From Bdellovibrio sp. KM01 (GTDB lineage: Bacteria; Bdellovibrionota; Bdellovibrionia; Bdellovibrionales; Bdellovibrionaceae), in assembly GCF_013752535.1 (NCBI RefSeq), contig NZ_CP058348.1, positions 3,224,001 through 3,288,000 of the forward strand: a stretch of DNA of 64,000 bases, written 5' to 3'. This document shows positions 1-8,203 of the stretch, one piece after another (the first letter of the stretch is position 1; every line of letters begins with the position of its first letter). Both the position numbers and the translations under genes were made by a program. The notes below the pieces were generated by a model. That model did no database searches and had not been told where the DNA came from. It worked only from the letters and a program-made list of their open reading frames with translations.

Positions 1-1
1 G

Positions 2-226
2 GAGTATCAGCGTCTTCAAGTCGCAAAAGCTCAAGTTGTTGCGATTCAAAGAGCCAGCGGACAATCCTGCACTTTCGATAGTGATTGTGAAATCAAAATC
101 GAATGCAAAATGTCCAGCAGTGCTCCTTATAGCAGACAGTGTGCAGGTAACGGGAAAACCTGCAACTTCGACTCTGATTGCACACTTCCCGGCAGTTGTT
201 CTTTTAACACCTGCACGAATAGATAA
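2..226 (+). CDS. C-terminal fragment of a cysteine-rich protein
   Basis: An open frame enters from the left edge and runs 74 codons to a TAA at 224-226, so the start of the gene is outside the window. The visible part has two copies of a short motif, C-x-FDSDC (SCTFDSDC and TCNFDSDC), each followed by further cysteines, and ends in FNTCTNR. Regularly spaced cysteines of this kind usually form disulfides in exported proteins, so a periplasmic or surface location is likely, but no signal sequence can be seen. I do not recognise the family. The stop lies 17 bases before the lpd start, so the two could be co-transcribed. Confidence 0.6.
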   Translation, partial: EYQRLQVAKAQVVAIQRASGQSCTFDSDCEIKIECKMSSSAPYSRQCAGNGKTCNFDSDCTLPGSCSFNTCTNR

Positions 227-243
227 ATTTAAAAGGAATTCAT

Positions 244-1665
244 ATGCAAAATTTTGACGTAGTAGTAATTGGTGCGGGTCCCGGTGGTTATGTTGCCGCT
301 ATCCGCTCTGCGCAACTTGGTTTTAAAACAGCAGTTATCGAACGTGAGTTCTTGGGTGGCGTGTGCTTGAACGTGGGTTGTATCCCATCTAAAGCCATGA
401 TCACGGCGACTCACCTTTTGCACAAAGCTCAGCATAACTTCAAAGATATGGGCTTGATGATCAAAGGCGATATCAATGTTGATATGAAACAACTTGTGAA
501 GTGGAAACAATCCGTTTCAGACAAAATGTCGAGCGGTGTTGGTCAACTTCTTAAAGGTTACGGCGTAACTCACATTAAAGGCGACGCTGAATTCAAATCT
601 TCTAAAGAAATCTCTGTTAAGTCATCTGCAGGCACTGAAGCTATCCAAGCTAAGTACTTCATCGTGGCTACAGGTTCTCGTCCAATTGAAATCCCTGGTT
701 TCAAATTCGACGAAAAAGACATCTGTTCTTCAACGGGCGCTTTGGCATTCGACGAAATTCCAAAACGCGTGGCAGTTATCGGTGGTGGCTACATCGGTCT
801 TGAGATCTCTTCATACCTACGCAAACTAGGAACTGAAGTGACTGTGATCGAAGCAATGCCATCATTGCTTGCTGGTGTTGTTGATCCAGACTGTGCGAAC
901 ATCGTTGTACGTAAGCTTGATAAAGCGGGCGTAAAAATCATGTACGGTGCAAAAGCTAAATCTCAGAAAAAAGCTAAAGACGGTTACGAAGTGACTGTTG
1001 AAATCAACGGTAAAGAAGAAGTTGTTAAATGCGATAAGATCCTAGTCACTGTTGGACGTCGTCCGAACGGTGACCAAGCGAACTTGAAAGCTGCGGGTAT
1101 CGCAGTTGACGAGCGTGGCTTTGTTAAAGTGGATGCTCAACGCAGAACAAACGTTCAAAACATCTTTGCTATCGGTGATATCTGTGGTCAGCCAATGCTG
1201 GCTCACAAAGCTTCACACGAAGGTGTGTTGGTTGCTGAAGTGATCTCTGGCGCGAACCGCGTTTACGACGCGAAAACAGTTCCAGCAGTTGTCTTTACAG
1301 ATCCAGAAATCGCATCTGCAGGTATGACTGAAGCTGAAGCAAAAGCCAAAGGTCACACGGAGCTTAAAATCGGCAAATTCCCATTTGGTGCCAACGGCCG
1401 CGCTGTCAGCATGATGGAAACCGAAGGCTTCGTAAAAATGATCGCTGATGCAAAAACGCATGTACTTCTAGGTGTTCACATCGTGGGCCCTGAAGCTTCG
1501 AACTTGATCTCTGAAGCAGTTCTTGCGATCGAGATGGGCGCACGCATTGAAGACTTGGCTCTTTCAATCCACCCTCACCCAACATTGGGCGAGACGATCA
1601 TGGAATGTGCTGAGGCAACATTGGGTCACGCAATCCACATCATCCAAAAGCCTCTGAAGAAATAG
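244..1665 (+). CDS. lpdA: Dihydrolipoyl dehydrogenase (E3)
   Basis: Flavoprotein that reoxidises dihydrolipoamide with NAD+ in pyruvate/2-oxoglutarate dehydrogenase or glycine cleavage complexes. At 473 residues it has the usual family length. Visible features are the N-terminal FAD-binding GAGPGGYVAA, the redox disulfide GGVCLNVGCIPSK (Cys41 and Cys46), the NAD-binding GGGYIGLE near residue 180, the second FAD motif IFAIGDICG, and the C-terminal HPHPTLGE carrying the active-site His. The ATG at 244 is preceded by AAGGAAT. The E1 and E2 genes are not adjacent: upstream is an unrelated cysteine-rich gene and downstream a terminator, so this E3 appears to be a stand-alone or shared subunit. Confidence 0.95.
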   Translation: MQNFDVVVIGAGPGGYVAAIRSAQLGFKTAVIEREFLGGVCLNVGCIPSKAMITATHLLHKAQHNFKDMGLMIKGDINVDMKQLVKWKQSVSDKMSSGVGQLLKGYGVTHIKGDAEFKSSKEISVKSSAGTEAIQAKYFIVATGSRPIEIPGFKFDEKDICSSTGALAFDEIPKRVAVIGGGYIGLEISSYLRKLGTEVTVIEAMPSLLAGVVDPDCANIVVRKLDKAGVKIMYGAKAKSQKKAKDGYEVTVEINGKEEVVKCDKILVTVGRRPNGDQANLKAAGIAVDERGFVKVDAQRRTNVQNIFAIGDICGQPMLAHKASHEGVLVAEVISGANRVYDAKTVPAVVFTDPEIASAGMTEAEAKAKGHTELKIGKFPFGANGRAVSMMETEGFVKMIADAKTHVLLGVHIVGPEASNLISEAVLAIEMGARIEDLALSIHPHPTLGETIMECAEATLGHAIHIIQKPLKK

Positions 1666-1680
1666 GTACGGACACACTTT
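1665..1680 (+). repeat. Dispersed intergenic GGTACGGACACACTTT element
   Basis: The 16-mer GGTACGGACACACTTT begins on the last base of the lpd stop. The same sequence occurs as an inverted pair at 47401-47416 and 47507-47522, and shorter versions occur at 16141-16160 and 55024-55043. Always at gene boundaries. Confidence 0.6.
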
Positions 1681-1710
1681 TGGTAGCAATAGCGCATCAA
1701 AAACTAAAAA

Positions 1711-1738
1711 GGGAGTTCACATGAACTCCCTTTTTTTA
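1711..1738. terminator. Bidirectional rho-independent terminator
   Basis: GGGAGTTC/GAACTCCC stem with a four-base loop, followed by seven T on the plus strand and preceded by AAAAA on the same strand. It sits between the convergent lpd gene and the minus-strand gene at 1751, so it can serve both. Confidence 0.9.
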
Positions 1739-1750
1739 TTTTTAGACCAT

Positions 1751-2815
1751 CTACATATCTAGTGGATTGTCGGATTTTGGCTTCGCGGTTTTTTCTTTAC
1801 CGAACAGGATGTCTAGACTCAGATTGACCGTTGTTGTTGGTGCAAATCCGTCGTCATACTTCCAGGCGCAAAGTGGAGAGATCTCCACAAAGATCCAATT
1901 CAATTTTCTGAATCCCGTACGATAAGTAAAGCCTGCTGTATAAGCGTCCGTGTACATCTCAAGTTTGATTGAACGCATGTTGAATCTTAAATCAAAAGAG
2001 AACAGGCTTTTATCCTGAAAGCTGTAAATCCAAGAAGGCCCTTGAGTCGTACCAAACACCGATGGCTCACTCATGTACCAATTCGCTTCATTCACGAAAC
2101 GTAAAAGGAAATAACGGCTGTAAGCATAGTCCGATGCCAAAGAGACTTTACTTGCCCAGTAAGTTTGTGAATCCCAACCAATCTCGTCGAGTAAGTGATG
2201 GACCACGTTTCCAGTCAGATAATTTCGACTGGCGCGAAGCTTTCCATAATACCCCACAGGCCAGCTCCAACGAATCCCCGTCTCTGTAGCGAAATCCCAG
2301 GGATTTTGCTCTTTAAATTCTTCGGGAGTGATGAAGTCCTCGTCAAACATGGGAGCTGGTGCCTCGCCAGGCTTACGATTCCAATAGTCATTGAACGCGC
2401 GCTCTTTCGCTTTTAAGTTTGGCAAACTTAAGATGAGAGATGTCGACACCGTGTTTTCGTGTTCGCCCGTGGTCGCATTATATAAAACTCCCGTCGAGAG
2501 TTTTAAGCTGCTGGAGTAATACTCATCCAAGGCACGCGAATTTCCGAACAAACCGTCGACTTTATTTGCCAGCAAGATCACACGATCTGAAACCACTTTA
2601 CGTGAATCAGTCATGAATCCACGACTTTGATTATCGGATTTTCGTTTTTTTCGAGTTTTCTTAGGGGGAACAGAGGCAGCTGGCGCCAATTGGTTTTGTG
2701 CAACCTGCGTACTCGGAACATCAGAGACCGCTTTAGAATCAGGGGCTATCGTCGCCATTTGCGAATACGCTGGAGAAGATAGCAATAATAAAGCAACGAC
2801 AAACCTAAGCGACAA
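1751..2815 (-). CDS. Predicted secreted or outer-membrane protein of unknown function
   Basis: About 354 residues. It begins with a hydrophobic export signal (LSLRFVVALLLLSSPAYSQ), then a low-complexity basic stretch (KKTRKKRK) and a body rich in aromatic residues and alternating polar/hydrophobic strands. That pattern, with a short charged tail, suits an outer-membrane beta barrel, but I do not recognise the family. Two starts are possible: a GTG at 2830, which lies inside a perfect 12-bp inverted repeat, or the TTG at 2815 just after it, preceded by AGAGG. I chose the TTG because the signal peptide starts there. The gene follows the thiolase gene on the same strand. Confidence 0.6.
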   Translation of the reverse strand: MSLRFVVALLLLSSPAYSQMATIAPDSKAVSDVPSTQVAQNQLAPAASVPPKKTRKKRKSDNQSRGFMTDSRKVVSDRVILLANKVDGLFGNSRALDEYYSSSLKLSTGVLYNATTGEHENTVSTSLILSLPNLKAKERAFNDYWNRKPGEAPAPMFDEDFITPEEFKEQNPWDFATETGIRWSWPVGYYGKLRASRNYLTGNVVHHLLDEIGWDSQTYWASKVSLASDYAYSRYFLLRFVNEANWYMSEPSVFGTTQGPSWIYSFQDKSLFSFDLRFNMRSIKLEMYTDAYTAGFTYRTGFRKLNWIFVEISPLCAWKYDDGFAPTTTVNLSLDILFGKEKTAKPKSDNPLDM

Positions 2816-2823
2816 ATAAACCT

Positions 2824-2853
2824 CTGACACTGATCATATAAGATCAGTGTCAG
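2824..2853. repeat. Perfect 12-bp inverted repeat upstream of a secreted-protein gene
   Basis: CTGACACTGATC at 2824-2835 and its exact reverse complement at 2842-2853, separated by ATATAA. It lies between the thiolase stop and the start of the downstream minus-strand gene. There is no U-tract in that direction, so it is a poor terminator; an operator or 5'-leader hairpin is more likely. Confidence 0.6.
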
Positions 2854-2870
2854 TTGTCACTCATTCATGT

Positions 2871-4151
2871 TTATCTTTCAACGATTGCTGTTACACCCAT
2901 ACCGCCAGCAGTACAGATCGAAATCAATCCACGACCACTGCCTTTTTGGGAAAGCATTTTCGCAAGCGAAATCAGGATACGGCCACCCGTCGCAGCGAAT
3001 GGATGTCCAAGCGCCAAGGATCCACCATTCACGTTCAGTTTACTGCGATCAATGGAGCCCAGTGCTTTGGTCAGACCCAATTTCGTGCGGCAATACTCTT
3101 CGGATTCCCACGCTTTCAACGTACAAAGAACCTGACCTGCGAAAGCCTCGTGAATTTCATAAAAATCAAAATCCTGCAAAGTCAGACCGTTACGCTCAAG
3201 CATACGAGCCACAGCATAAGTAGGAGCCATTAACAGACCTTCACCGCCTACGTAATCAACGGCCGCAACTTCAGCGTCAGTCAGATACGCGAGCACTGGC
3301 AAATAATGTTTCTGAGCGAAGTCTTCACTGCCCAACAAAACTGCGGAAGCGCCATCTGTCAAAGCGGTACTGTTCCCTGCCGTCAAAGTACCTGTTCCCG
3401 TTTTATCAAAAGCAGGTTTCAGTTTTGCCAGTTTTTCCAATGTCGTATCACCGCGAACCAAAGTATCTTTTTTCAAACCTTTGAAATCAAATACCAGGTC
3501 TTTAAAAAATCCAGCATCCCAAGCTTTTGCGGCATTCTGATGGCTGGCCAAAGCAAGCTTATCCTGCTCCTCTTGAGAGATGTGCCATTCTTTCACCATA
3601 AGCTCTGTATGTTGCCCCATGGAAAGACCCGTGCGCGGCTCAACCACCACAGGAAATTTTGGCTTAATGTCATTGATCGAAAGTTTGGCGAATTTGCCCA
3701 AGCGACCCATTAATGTTTTTTCTTTTTGCGCATCCATCAACTTCCAAGTGAATTCGTGCGGCAGTACGCCTTGAATATCACTATTTGTATCCGTCCCGCC
3801 GGCAATACCAGATTCAATTTGGCCGGCAGCGATTTTCAAACCGATGTGCCAAGCTGTTTCCAATCCTGTACCGCAAGCTCTTTGCACATCGTATCCTGGC
3901 GTATGAGGATCAAGACCAGAGCTCAAAACGCTTTCACGAGTCATGTTCCAGTCTGCAGCATTTTTCATAACTGCCCCAGTGGAAACATCACCCACACGAA
4001 CGCCTCTAATGTTGGTTTTATTAACAAGGTCTTGCAGCACAGCCGTCATCAACTCTTGGTTGGATGTACGTACATAGTTTGTCTGAGACTTTGTAAATGG
4101 AGTTCTGGAACCTGCTAGAATCGCAATCGGACGCATCTGTTTCGTTTTCAT
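2871..4151 (-). CDS. fadI: Acetyl-CoA C-acyltransferase (FadI-like thiolase)
   Basis: Thiolase of 426 residues, close to the FadI length (about 436). It would cleave 3-ketoacyl-CoA with CoA in fatty-acid beta-oxidation, or condense acetyl-CoA. The nucleophilic Cys93 is in DVQRACGTGLET; the other catalytic residues are in EIHEAFAGQVL, GGSLALGHPFAATGGR and the C-terminal CTAGGMGVTAI. The start ATG (minus strand, 4149-4151) lies 93 bases from the divergent TetR gene, with a perfect inverted repeat in the gap, so repression by that regulator is likely. No FadJ/FadB partner is adjacent. The FadI rather than AtoB assignment rests on the long loop after the nucleophile (IQGVLPHEFTWKLMDA) and is moderately sure. 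Confidence 0.88.
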   Translation of the reverse strand: MKTKQMRPIAILAGSRTPFTKSQTNYVRTSNQELMTAVLQDLVNKTNIRGVRVGDVSTGAVMKNAADWNMTRESVLSSGLDPHTPGYDVQRACGTGLETAWHIGLKIAAGQIESGIAGGTDTNSDIQGVLPHEFTWKLMDAQKEKTLMGRLGKFAKLSINDIKPKFPVVVEPRTGLSMGQHTELMVKEWHISQEEQDKLALASHQNAAKAWDAGFFKDLVFDFKGLKKDTLVRGDTTLEKLAKLKPAFDKTGTGTLTAGNSTALTDGASAVLLGSEDFAQKHYLPVLAYLTDAEVAAVDYVGGEGLLMAPTYAVARMLERNGLTLQDFDFYEIHEAFAGQVLCTLKAWESEEYCRTKLGLTKALGSIDRSKLNVNGGSLALGHPFAATGGRILISLAKMLSQKGSGRGLISICTAGGMGVTAIVER

Positions 4152-4179
4152 ACAATGTCCTTTATGTAGGCTTGATTAT

Positions 4180-4197
4180 CTACCTATCGGTAGGTAG
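4180..4197. promoter_or_regulatory. Candidate TetR-family operator
   Basis: CTACCTA-TCGG-TAGGTAG, a perfect 7-bp inverted repeat around a 4-bp centre, placed between the divergent thiolase and TetR-family genes. The TACC..GGTA core resembles sites of fatty-acid-type TetR regulators. Binding by the adjacent regulator is inferred from position. Confidence 0.7.
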
Positions 4198-4244
4198 AAT
4201 ATACCCAAAGCCCCTCACGCGCAACCCCTATCCGGAGGCATAAA

Positions 4245-4802
4245 ATGGAGACCAAGACCCAAGCCATTGAAATAGCTAAAAACTACCTCCAATTGCGCGG
4301 CTATAATGGTTTTAGCTTTCAGGACATCGCCGACAAGCTGGGGATTCGCAAAGCGAGCCTGCATTACTATTTCGCCTCCAAGGAAGACCTGGGCCTGGCC
4401 CTGCTCGAAGACTATACCCAGTCTTTTCAACAATGGGTCGAAAAGCACGAACAACGTGGTCCTTTGGAGAAAATCAAAAAATTCATCGACATGTACCACT
4501 CTTTCTCCCAAGACAGCTTAAAAGTCTGCCCCGGCGGAGTGCTATGCATCGACTACAATACGCTTCCAACAAAATTACAGAAAGCCGTGGTTCATTTCCA
4601 AGAACAAAACCAAGCTTGGCTTGAAACCCAAATCAAAAAAGCTCAAAAGCTTTCTGAAATCAAAAAAGACCTAAACCCCAAAGATACAGCCATACTATTA
4701 ATAAGCACCTGCCAAGGCAGCCTTCAATTAGCCAGAATGCAAAACAACCCCAAGCTAATGAAGGCAACTGGACTTAATCTAATTTCCCTCATCGAGAAGT
4801 AA
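4245..4802 (+). CDS. TetR-family transcriptional regulator
   Basis: 185-residue repressor-type protein. The N-terminal helix-turn-helix is clear: GFSFQDIADKLGIRKASLHYYFASKEDLG (about residues 20-50, quoted in parts as FSFQDIADKLG, IRKASLHYYF and ASKEDL), the classic TetR pattern ending in YYF..K. The C-terminal half has a helical ligand/dimer domain with Cys residues (VCPGGVLC). The start is preceded by CCGGAGG. It is divergent from a beta-oxidation thiolase gene and probably senses an acyl-CoA or fatty acid; the ligand is inference only. Confidence 0.9.
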   Translation: METKTQAIEIAKNYLQLRGYNGFSFQDIADKLGIRKASLHYYFASKEDLGLALLEDYTQSFQQWVEKHEQRGPLEKIKKFIDMYHSFSQDSLKVCPGGVLCIDYNTLPTKLQKAVVHFQEQNQAWLETQIKKAQKLSEIKKDLNPKDTAILLISTCQGSLQLARMQNNPKLMKATGLNLISLIEK

Positions 4803-4836
4803 CTTTTCGAACTCCCGCCGTTAGCGGTGCGAAAAG
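4803..4836. other. Stem-loop after the TetR gene
   Basis: CTTTTCG at 4803-4809 pairs with CGAAAAG at 4830-4836, with a nested CCG/CGG pair between. It starts directly after the TetR stop codon. There is no T-run after it, so it is not a standard intrinsic terminator; it may stabilise the 3' end. Confidence 0.4.
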
Positions 4837-4939
4837 AAACTAGACGAATCAAAAGTCCTGAACATATGTGAAGCAACGTGAGTGTGGTTCCAAAGTGGTG
4901 CTACCCTAGAGTCCTGGGTATTTTTCATGGAGGAAAAAT

Positions 4940-6118
4940 TTGAACCACTTATCGCGCGTTCTTATCGTGTGTGCACTCTTGCTTGCATCAACTTTCGCTT
5001 CCGCAGCTCAACAAGTAAAAGAATGGAACATGTTGGTATTTCTGAACGGAAACAACAATCTTGATTCGTTCGGTCCAATGAATATCAATCAAATGGAACA
5101 AGTTGGCTCCAATGAAAACTTGAACATCCTGGTTCAGTGGGCCTCAGCTAAAAAAAGCAGCGTTTCCCGTCTTTTAATTCAAAAAGACAATGACACAAAC
5201 AAAGTCACTTCCCCTGTTGTTCAAAACATGGGTGCGGTTGATATGGGTGACTGGAAAGAATTGGTTAAATTTGTAGAATGGGCTAACCAAAACTACCCTG
5301 CAAAAAAATACTTCGTGGTTGTATGGGATCACGGCGGTGGCTGGCACTTGGCTTCTATACCTGGTATGAAACCAATGGATATTTCTTGGGATGATAATAC
5401 TGGCAACAACATCACGACTGAACAATTGGGTCAGGCGATGGCTGAATCTGCAAAAATCCTGGGTCACAAAGTAGACATTTACTCCTCTGATGCGTGCTTG
5501 ATGGGTATGGTTGAAGTGGCATCTGAAATGTCTGAATCCGTTCAGTACTACTTGGGTTCTCAAGATGTCGAGCCAGGTGCTGGCTGGCCATATGCGACTT
5601 TCTTGACGAAATGGGCGCAAGACCCAATGATGAGCGCCGCCGACCTTGTTAAAGTTCACGCTGCAGACTATTTGGCTGCATACAATGGCGGAGTTTACGG
5701 CAATCGCAAAGTGACGATGTCGGCTTACGATCTATCTCACATCGATTCTTACGAACAATCTTTGAAGCAACTTAGCACAGAGCTAGCAGGATTGGACAAC
5801 GCTGCTTTAGCGAAGGTGGCTCGCTCTGCCAAAAACGCCAAGCTTTTCACATACTGGGACTACCGTGACGTGATTGATTTCATCGATCTTGCGACAAGAA
5901 ACGGAATCACAACTCCAGCGATGCAATCCGTCCGCGACGCTCAAAACCAGTTCGTGATCGCCAACAGCCAAAACCAAGATTCAAAAACTTGGGGAGTTTC
6001 TATCTGGCTTCCGTCCAACAGCTCGGACTATTCCGGATATATCGAACGCTATCATGGCTTAAAATTCAACCAGAGAACAAACTGGGCTGATTTAGTCACT
6101 AAGATCCAAGGTAAATAA
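4940..6118 (+). CDS. Secreted clostripain-family (C11) cysteine peptidase
   Basis: 392 residues with a signal peptide (about residues 1-22, ending ASA). The rest matches peptidase family C11: the conserved opening EWNMLVFLNGNNNLD, catalytic His131 in VVWDHGGGWH and catalytic Cys186 in SSDACLMGM, followed by a family-typical YYLGSQDVEPGAGWPY. These enzymes usually cleave after Arg and often self-activate. The start is a TTG at 4940 with a strong GGAGG seven bases upstream; no ATG fits the signal peptide. The gene is followed by a terminator and stands alone. An exported protease suits digestion of prey or environmental protein, which is inference. Confidence 0.88.
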   Translation: MNHLSRVLIVCALLLASTFASAAQQVKEWNMLVFLNGNNNLDSFGPMNINQMEQVGSNENLNILVQWASAKKSSVSRLLIQKDNDTNKVTSPVVQNMGAVDMGDWKELVKFVEWANQNYPAKKYFVVVWDHGGGWHLASIPGMKPMDISWDDNTGNNITTEQLGQAMAESAKILGHKVDIYSSDACLMGMVEVASEMSESVQYYLGSQDVEPGAGWPYATFLTKWAQDPMMSAADLVKVHAADYLAAYNGGVYGNRKVTMSAYDLSHIDSYEQSLKQLSTELAGLDNAALAKVARSAKNAKLFTYWDYRDVIDFIDLATRNGITTPAMQSVRDAQNQFVIANSQNQDSKTWGVSIWLPSNSSDYSGYIERYHGLKFNQRTNWADLVTKIQGK

Positions 6119-6123
6119 AAAAA

Positions 6124-6150
6124 GGGGCCAACAGGGCCCCTTTTCTCTTT
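6124..6150 (+). terminator. Rho-independent terminator of the C11 peptidase gene
   Basis: GGGGCC/GGCCCC stem (6124-6129 and 6135-6140) followed by TTTTCTCTTTT, seven bases after the stop codon. Confidence 0.85.
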
Positions 6151-6180
6151 TCATGCATAAAAGTTCCCATGAAAAACAAA

Positions 6181-6203
6181 GGCCACAGGGAATCTCTGTG
6201 GCC
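6181..6203. repeat. Intergenic hairpin without U-tract
   Basis: GGCCACAG (6181-6188) and CTGTGGCC (6196-6203) form a perfect 8-bp stem. It follows the terminator of the preceding gene and is about 130 bases from the next start. A degenerate TTACGGACACTTTC at 6211-6224 next to it resembles the dispersed GGTACGGAC element. Confidence 0.45.
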
Positions 6204-6331
6204 TCCCCTCTTACGGACACTTTCTGTGCCCTTTATCAAAGGCTCCTTGGTACATCCCTTGTACTCTTCTAAATCAACTCCCTAGCCCTTACAAAACGGG
6301 GCCTTAAGAGGAATATAGAAGGAGATGGCCT

Positions 6332-8107
6332 GTGCTACTGTCGAAATCCTTTACAGCTGATAAACGCTTTGCGATCCCGTGTGGATTGATCATCGCCTTT
6401 GTCTTAAGCTTGGGGTCGATAGCCAACGCCGCAGAATCCTGCACTTCCATATTTTCTGAAGGAAACGCTTGGCCACCGGCCAATTGGAAACAGCACCTTC
6501 AAGAGGTCAAAGTTCACGCAAAATCTCAACCCATGGGAAATGTTCAGCGAAAATATGTTGAGACCCCCGCTGATGATCCCCGTCTTTATTATAACAAGTA
6601 TGGTGAACACCATGTCGACTCGACGAAAACAAACTGGGAGTTCAGTTCTTTTTTAGAAGCTGATATTCAGGCGGAAGTCCAATCCGTCAGTCAGAAGTAT
6701 CAATACGTCGAATCGCACAATTCAACGGGCGGCCCGTATCTTTTTAAAAACACCCAATCTCAGCGCGAATTCATCGTTTATGATATCCCTCGCCTGAGCG
6801 AATTTCCTTCATCTAAAAAATATTCCGCGGCCCTAGAAAAATACCTGGGCCGTATTGAAAAAATCGTTGAAGAAGGAATTTGGAATAAGGACCTCGATAA
6901 TTTCTTCCACGGAACAAATCCCCTTCAAAATGGAAAAATGCGAGAAAAGATTGCTCAAGGTAAAACCCTCAAAGCAGCTCGCTCGACATTTCTGTCTGCC
7001 CCAACACACGTCACGGCGTTTCCTGTCGAATTAATTCCAGGAACCAAGATGGGACGAATTGCTTTTCGCGAAGAGTGGGACCAAGGCGACATGGTTACAA
7101 CCGTTATCCGCACCCAGATCGTAGGATCTACAAAAGCTACCGAAGCCTTGATGCTAAAGGGGAAAGAAGAACAAAAGAAATGGGTGATCGATTTAATTTC
7201 AGAAATTTATCCAGATTACGTCGACCGTCGTCACTGGACAGAGTCTTTTATTAAAGCAGACTTTAACGAGGTCTTAGAGACATTGAACTCAACAACGTAT
7301 GTCATGGTCCGAGCAAAAGGCGCCTCTGGCAAACCTGGTGAACTGTTGGCCGCTTTAGGAATCAACAGAGCCCCCTATGGAAAAGCACAAATGCGTGACC
7401 CACAAAGTGGACGATGGATGGAGTTCACAGGATCGTTTGGTTCAACGGTTTACGATTTAAATCCGACAGCACAATCCACAATTCCCGCTGATATGGGCCT
7501 TATCCGCGAAGGCAAGGTGCCTTTGCTAAAGATGGAAGCGTATCTTGGTGAAGGATTCAGAATGCCACGTCCCTCCGTAATTGAAGCCGTCAAGTTCGAT
7601 AACAACTCTCCTCGCTTTGTTAATGGCGAGTTCGTCGGCAAGCAACCGGTCTATATGAGCTCCGGAGAAATTTTTGAACCTGTTAAATTCTATTTATCAA
7701 GAACGAATCAAATGCGTGGCGAGGCTTTGACGAGTGTGTTCTCTCACATCGCTGATCTTTTAATTCAGCCGGATCGTGATCACCGCCCCGCAGAGCTTGG
7801 CCAAGCGATGTACACGTTTAATCCAAAAACAGAGGGCTCCCGTCTGTATACAAAACGCGGAATGAACTTGATGAAAGAATATGGCAGCGCTGAAAAAGAC
7901 GGAACAGAATGGCATATCTTCGGTTCCAGCATCGAAAGCTATTTGAACAACTTCCACCATCCCGATTTAACAGAACGAGAGAATAAAGAAGCCGCGCAGT
8001 CTTTGTACCGCCTGCGACGTTACTTCAAAGTATATACTGAAGAGAACACAATCACAACTATGACTGAAGAGCAATTTCAAGCCTGGCAAAAAGAGCAAGA
8101 CGAATAA
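6332..8107 (+). CDS. Secreted protein of unknown function
   Basis: 591 residues. The first 34 form a signal peptide (basic start, hydrophobic FAIPCGLIIAFVLSLGSIA, cleavage near ANA|AES). The mature part is large and soluble-looking, with few cysteines, many charged residues and no membrane segment. I see no catalytic motif I can name. The start is a GTG at 6332 with AAGGAG seven bases upstream. It is a single-gene unit between a terminator on the left and a bidirectional terminator on the right. Likely periplasmic or exported; function unknown. Confidence 0.75.
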   Translation: MLLSKSFTADKRFAIPCGLIIAFVLSLGSIANAAESCTSIFSEGNAWPPANWKQHLQEVKVHAKSQPMGNVQRKYVETPADDPRLYYNKYGEHHVDSTKTNWEFSSFLEADIQAEVQSVSQKYQYVESHNSTGGPYLFKNTQSQREFIVYDIPRLSEFPSSKKYSAALEKYLGRIEKIVEEGIWNKDLDNFFHGTNPLQNGKMREKIAQGKTLKAARSTFLSAPTHVTAFPVELIPGTKMGRIAFREEWDQGDMVTTVIRTQIVGSTKATEALMLKGKEEQKKWVIDLISEIYPDYVDRRHWTESFIKADFNEVLETLNSTTYVMVRAKGASGKPGELLAALGINRAPYGKAQMRDPQSGRWMEFTGSFGSTVYDLNPTAQSTIPADMGLIREGKVPLLKMEAYLGEGFRMPRPSVIEAVKFDNNSPRFVNGEFVGKQPVYMSSGEIFEPVKFYLSRTNQMRGEALTSVFSHIADLLIQPDRDHRPAELGQAMYTFNPKTEGSRLYTKRGMNLMKEYGSAEKDGTEWHIFGSSIESYLNNFHHPDLTERENKEAAQSLYRLRRYFKVYTEENTITTMTEEQFQAWQKEQDE

Positions 8108-8148
8108 AAAGGGACCACCAAGGCCCTTTGTACTCCTGACGTTAAAGA

Positions 8149-8176
8149 AAAGCCCAGCTTAAACTGGGCTTTTCAA
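8149..8176. terminator. Bidirectional rho-independent terminator
   Basis: AAAGCCCAG/CTGGGCTTT stem around TTAAA-type loop, with T-rich sequence on the plus side and A-rich sequence on the other. It separates the convergent genes ending at 8107 and 8204. Confidence 0.85.
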
Positions 8177-8203
8177 TTTTTTGAGATCAAAGTTCTCTGA
8201 TAA

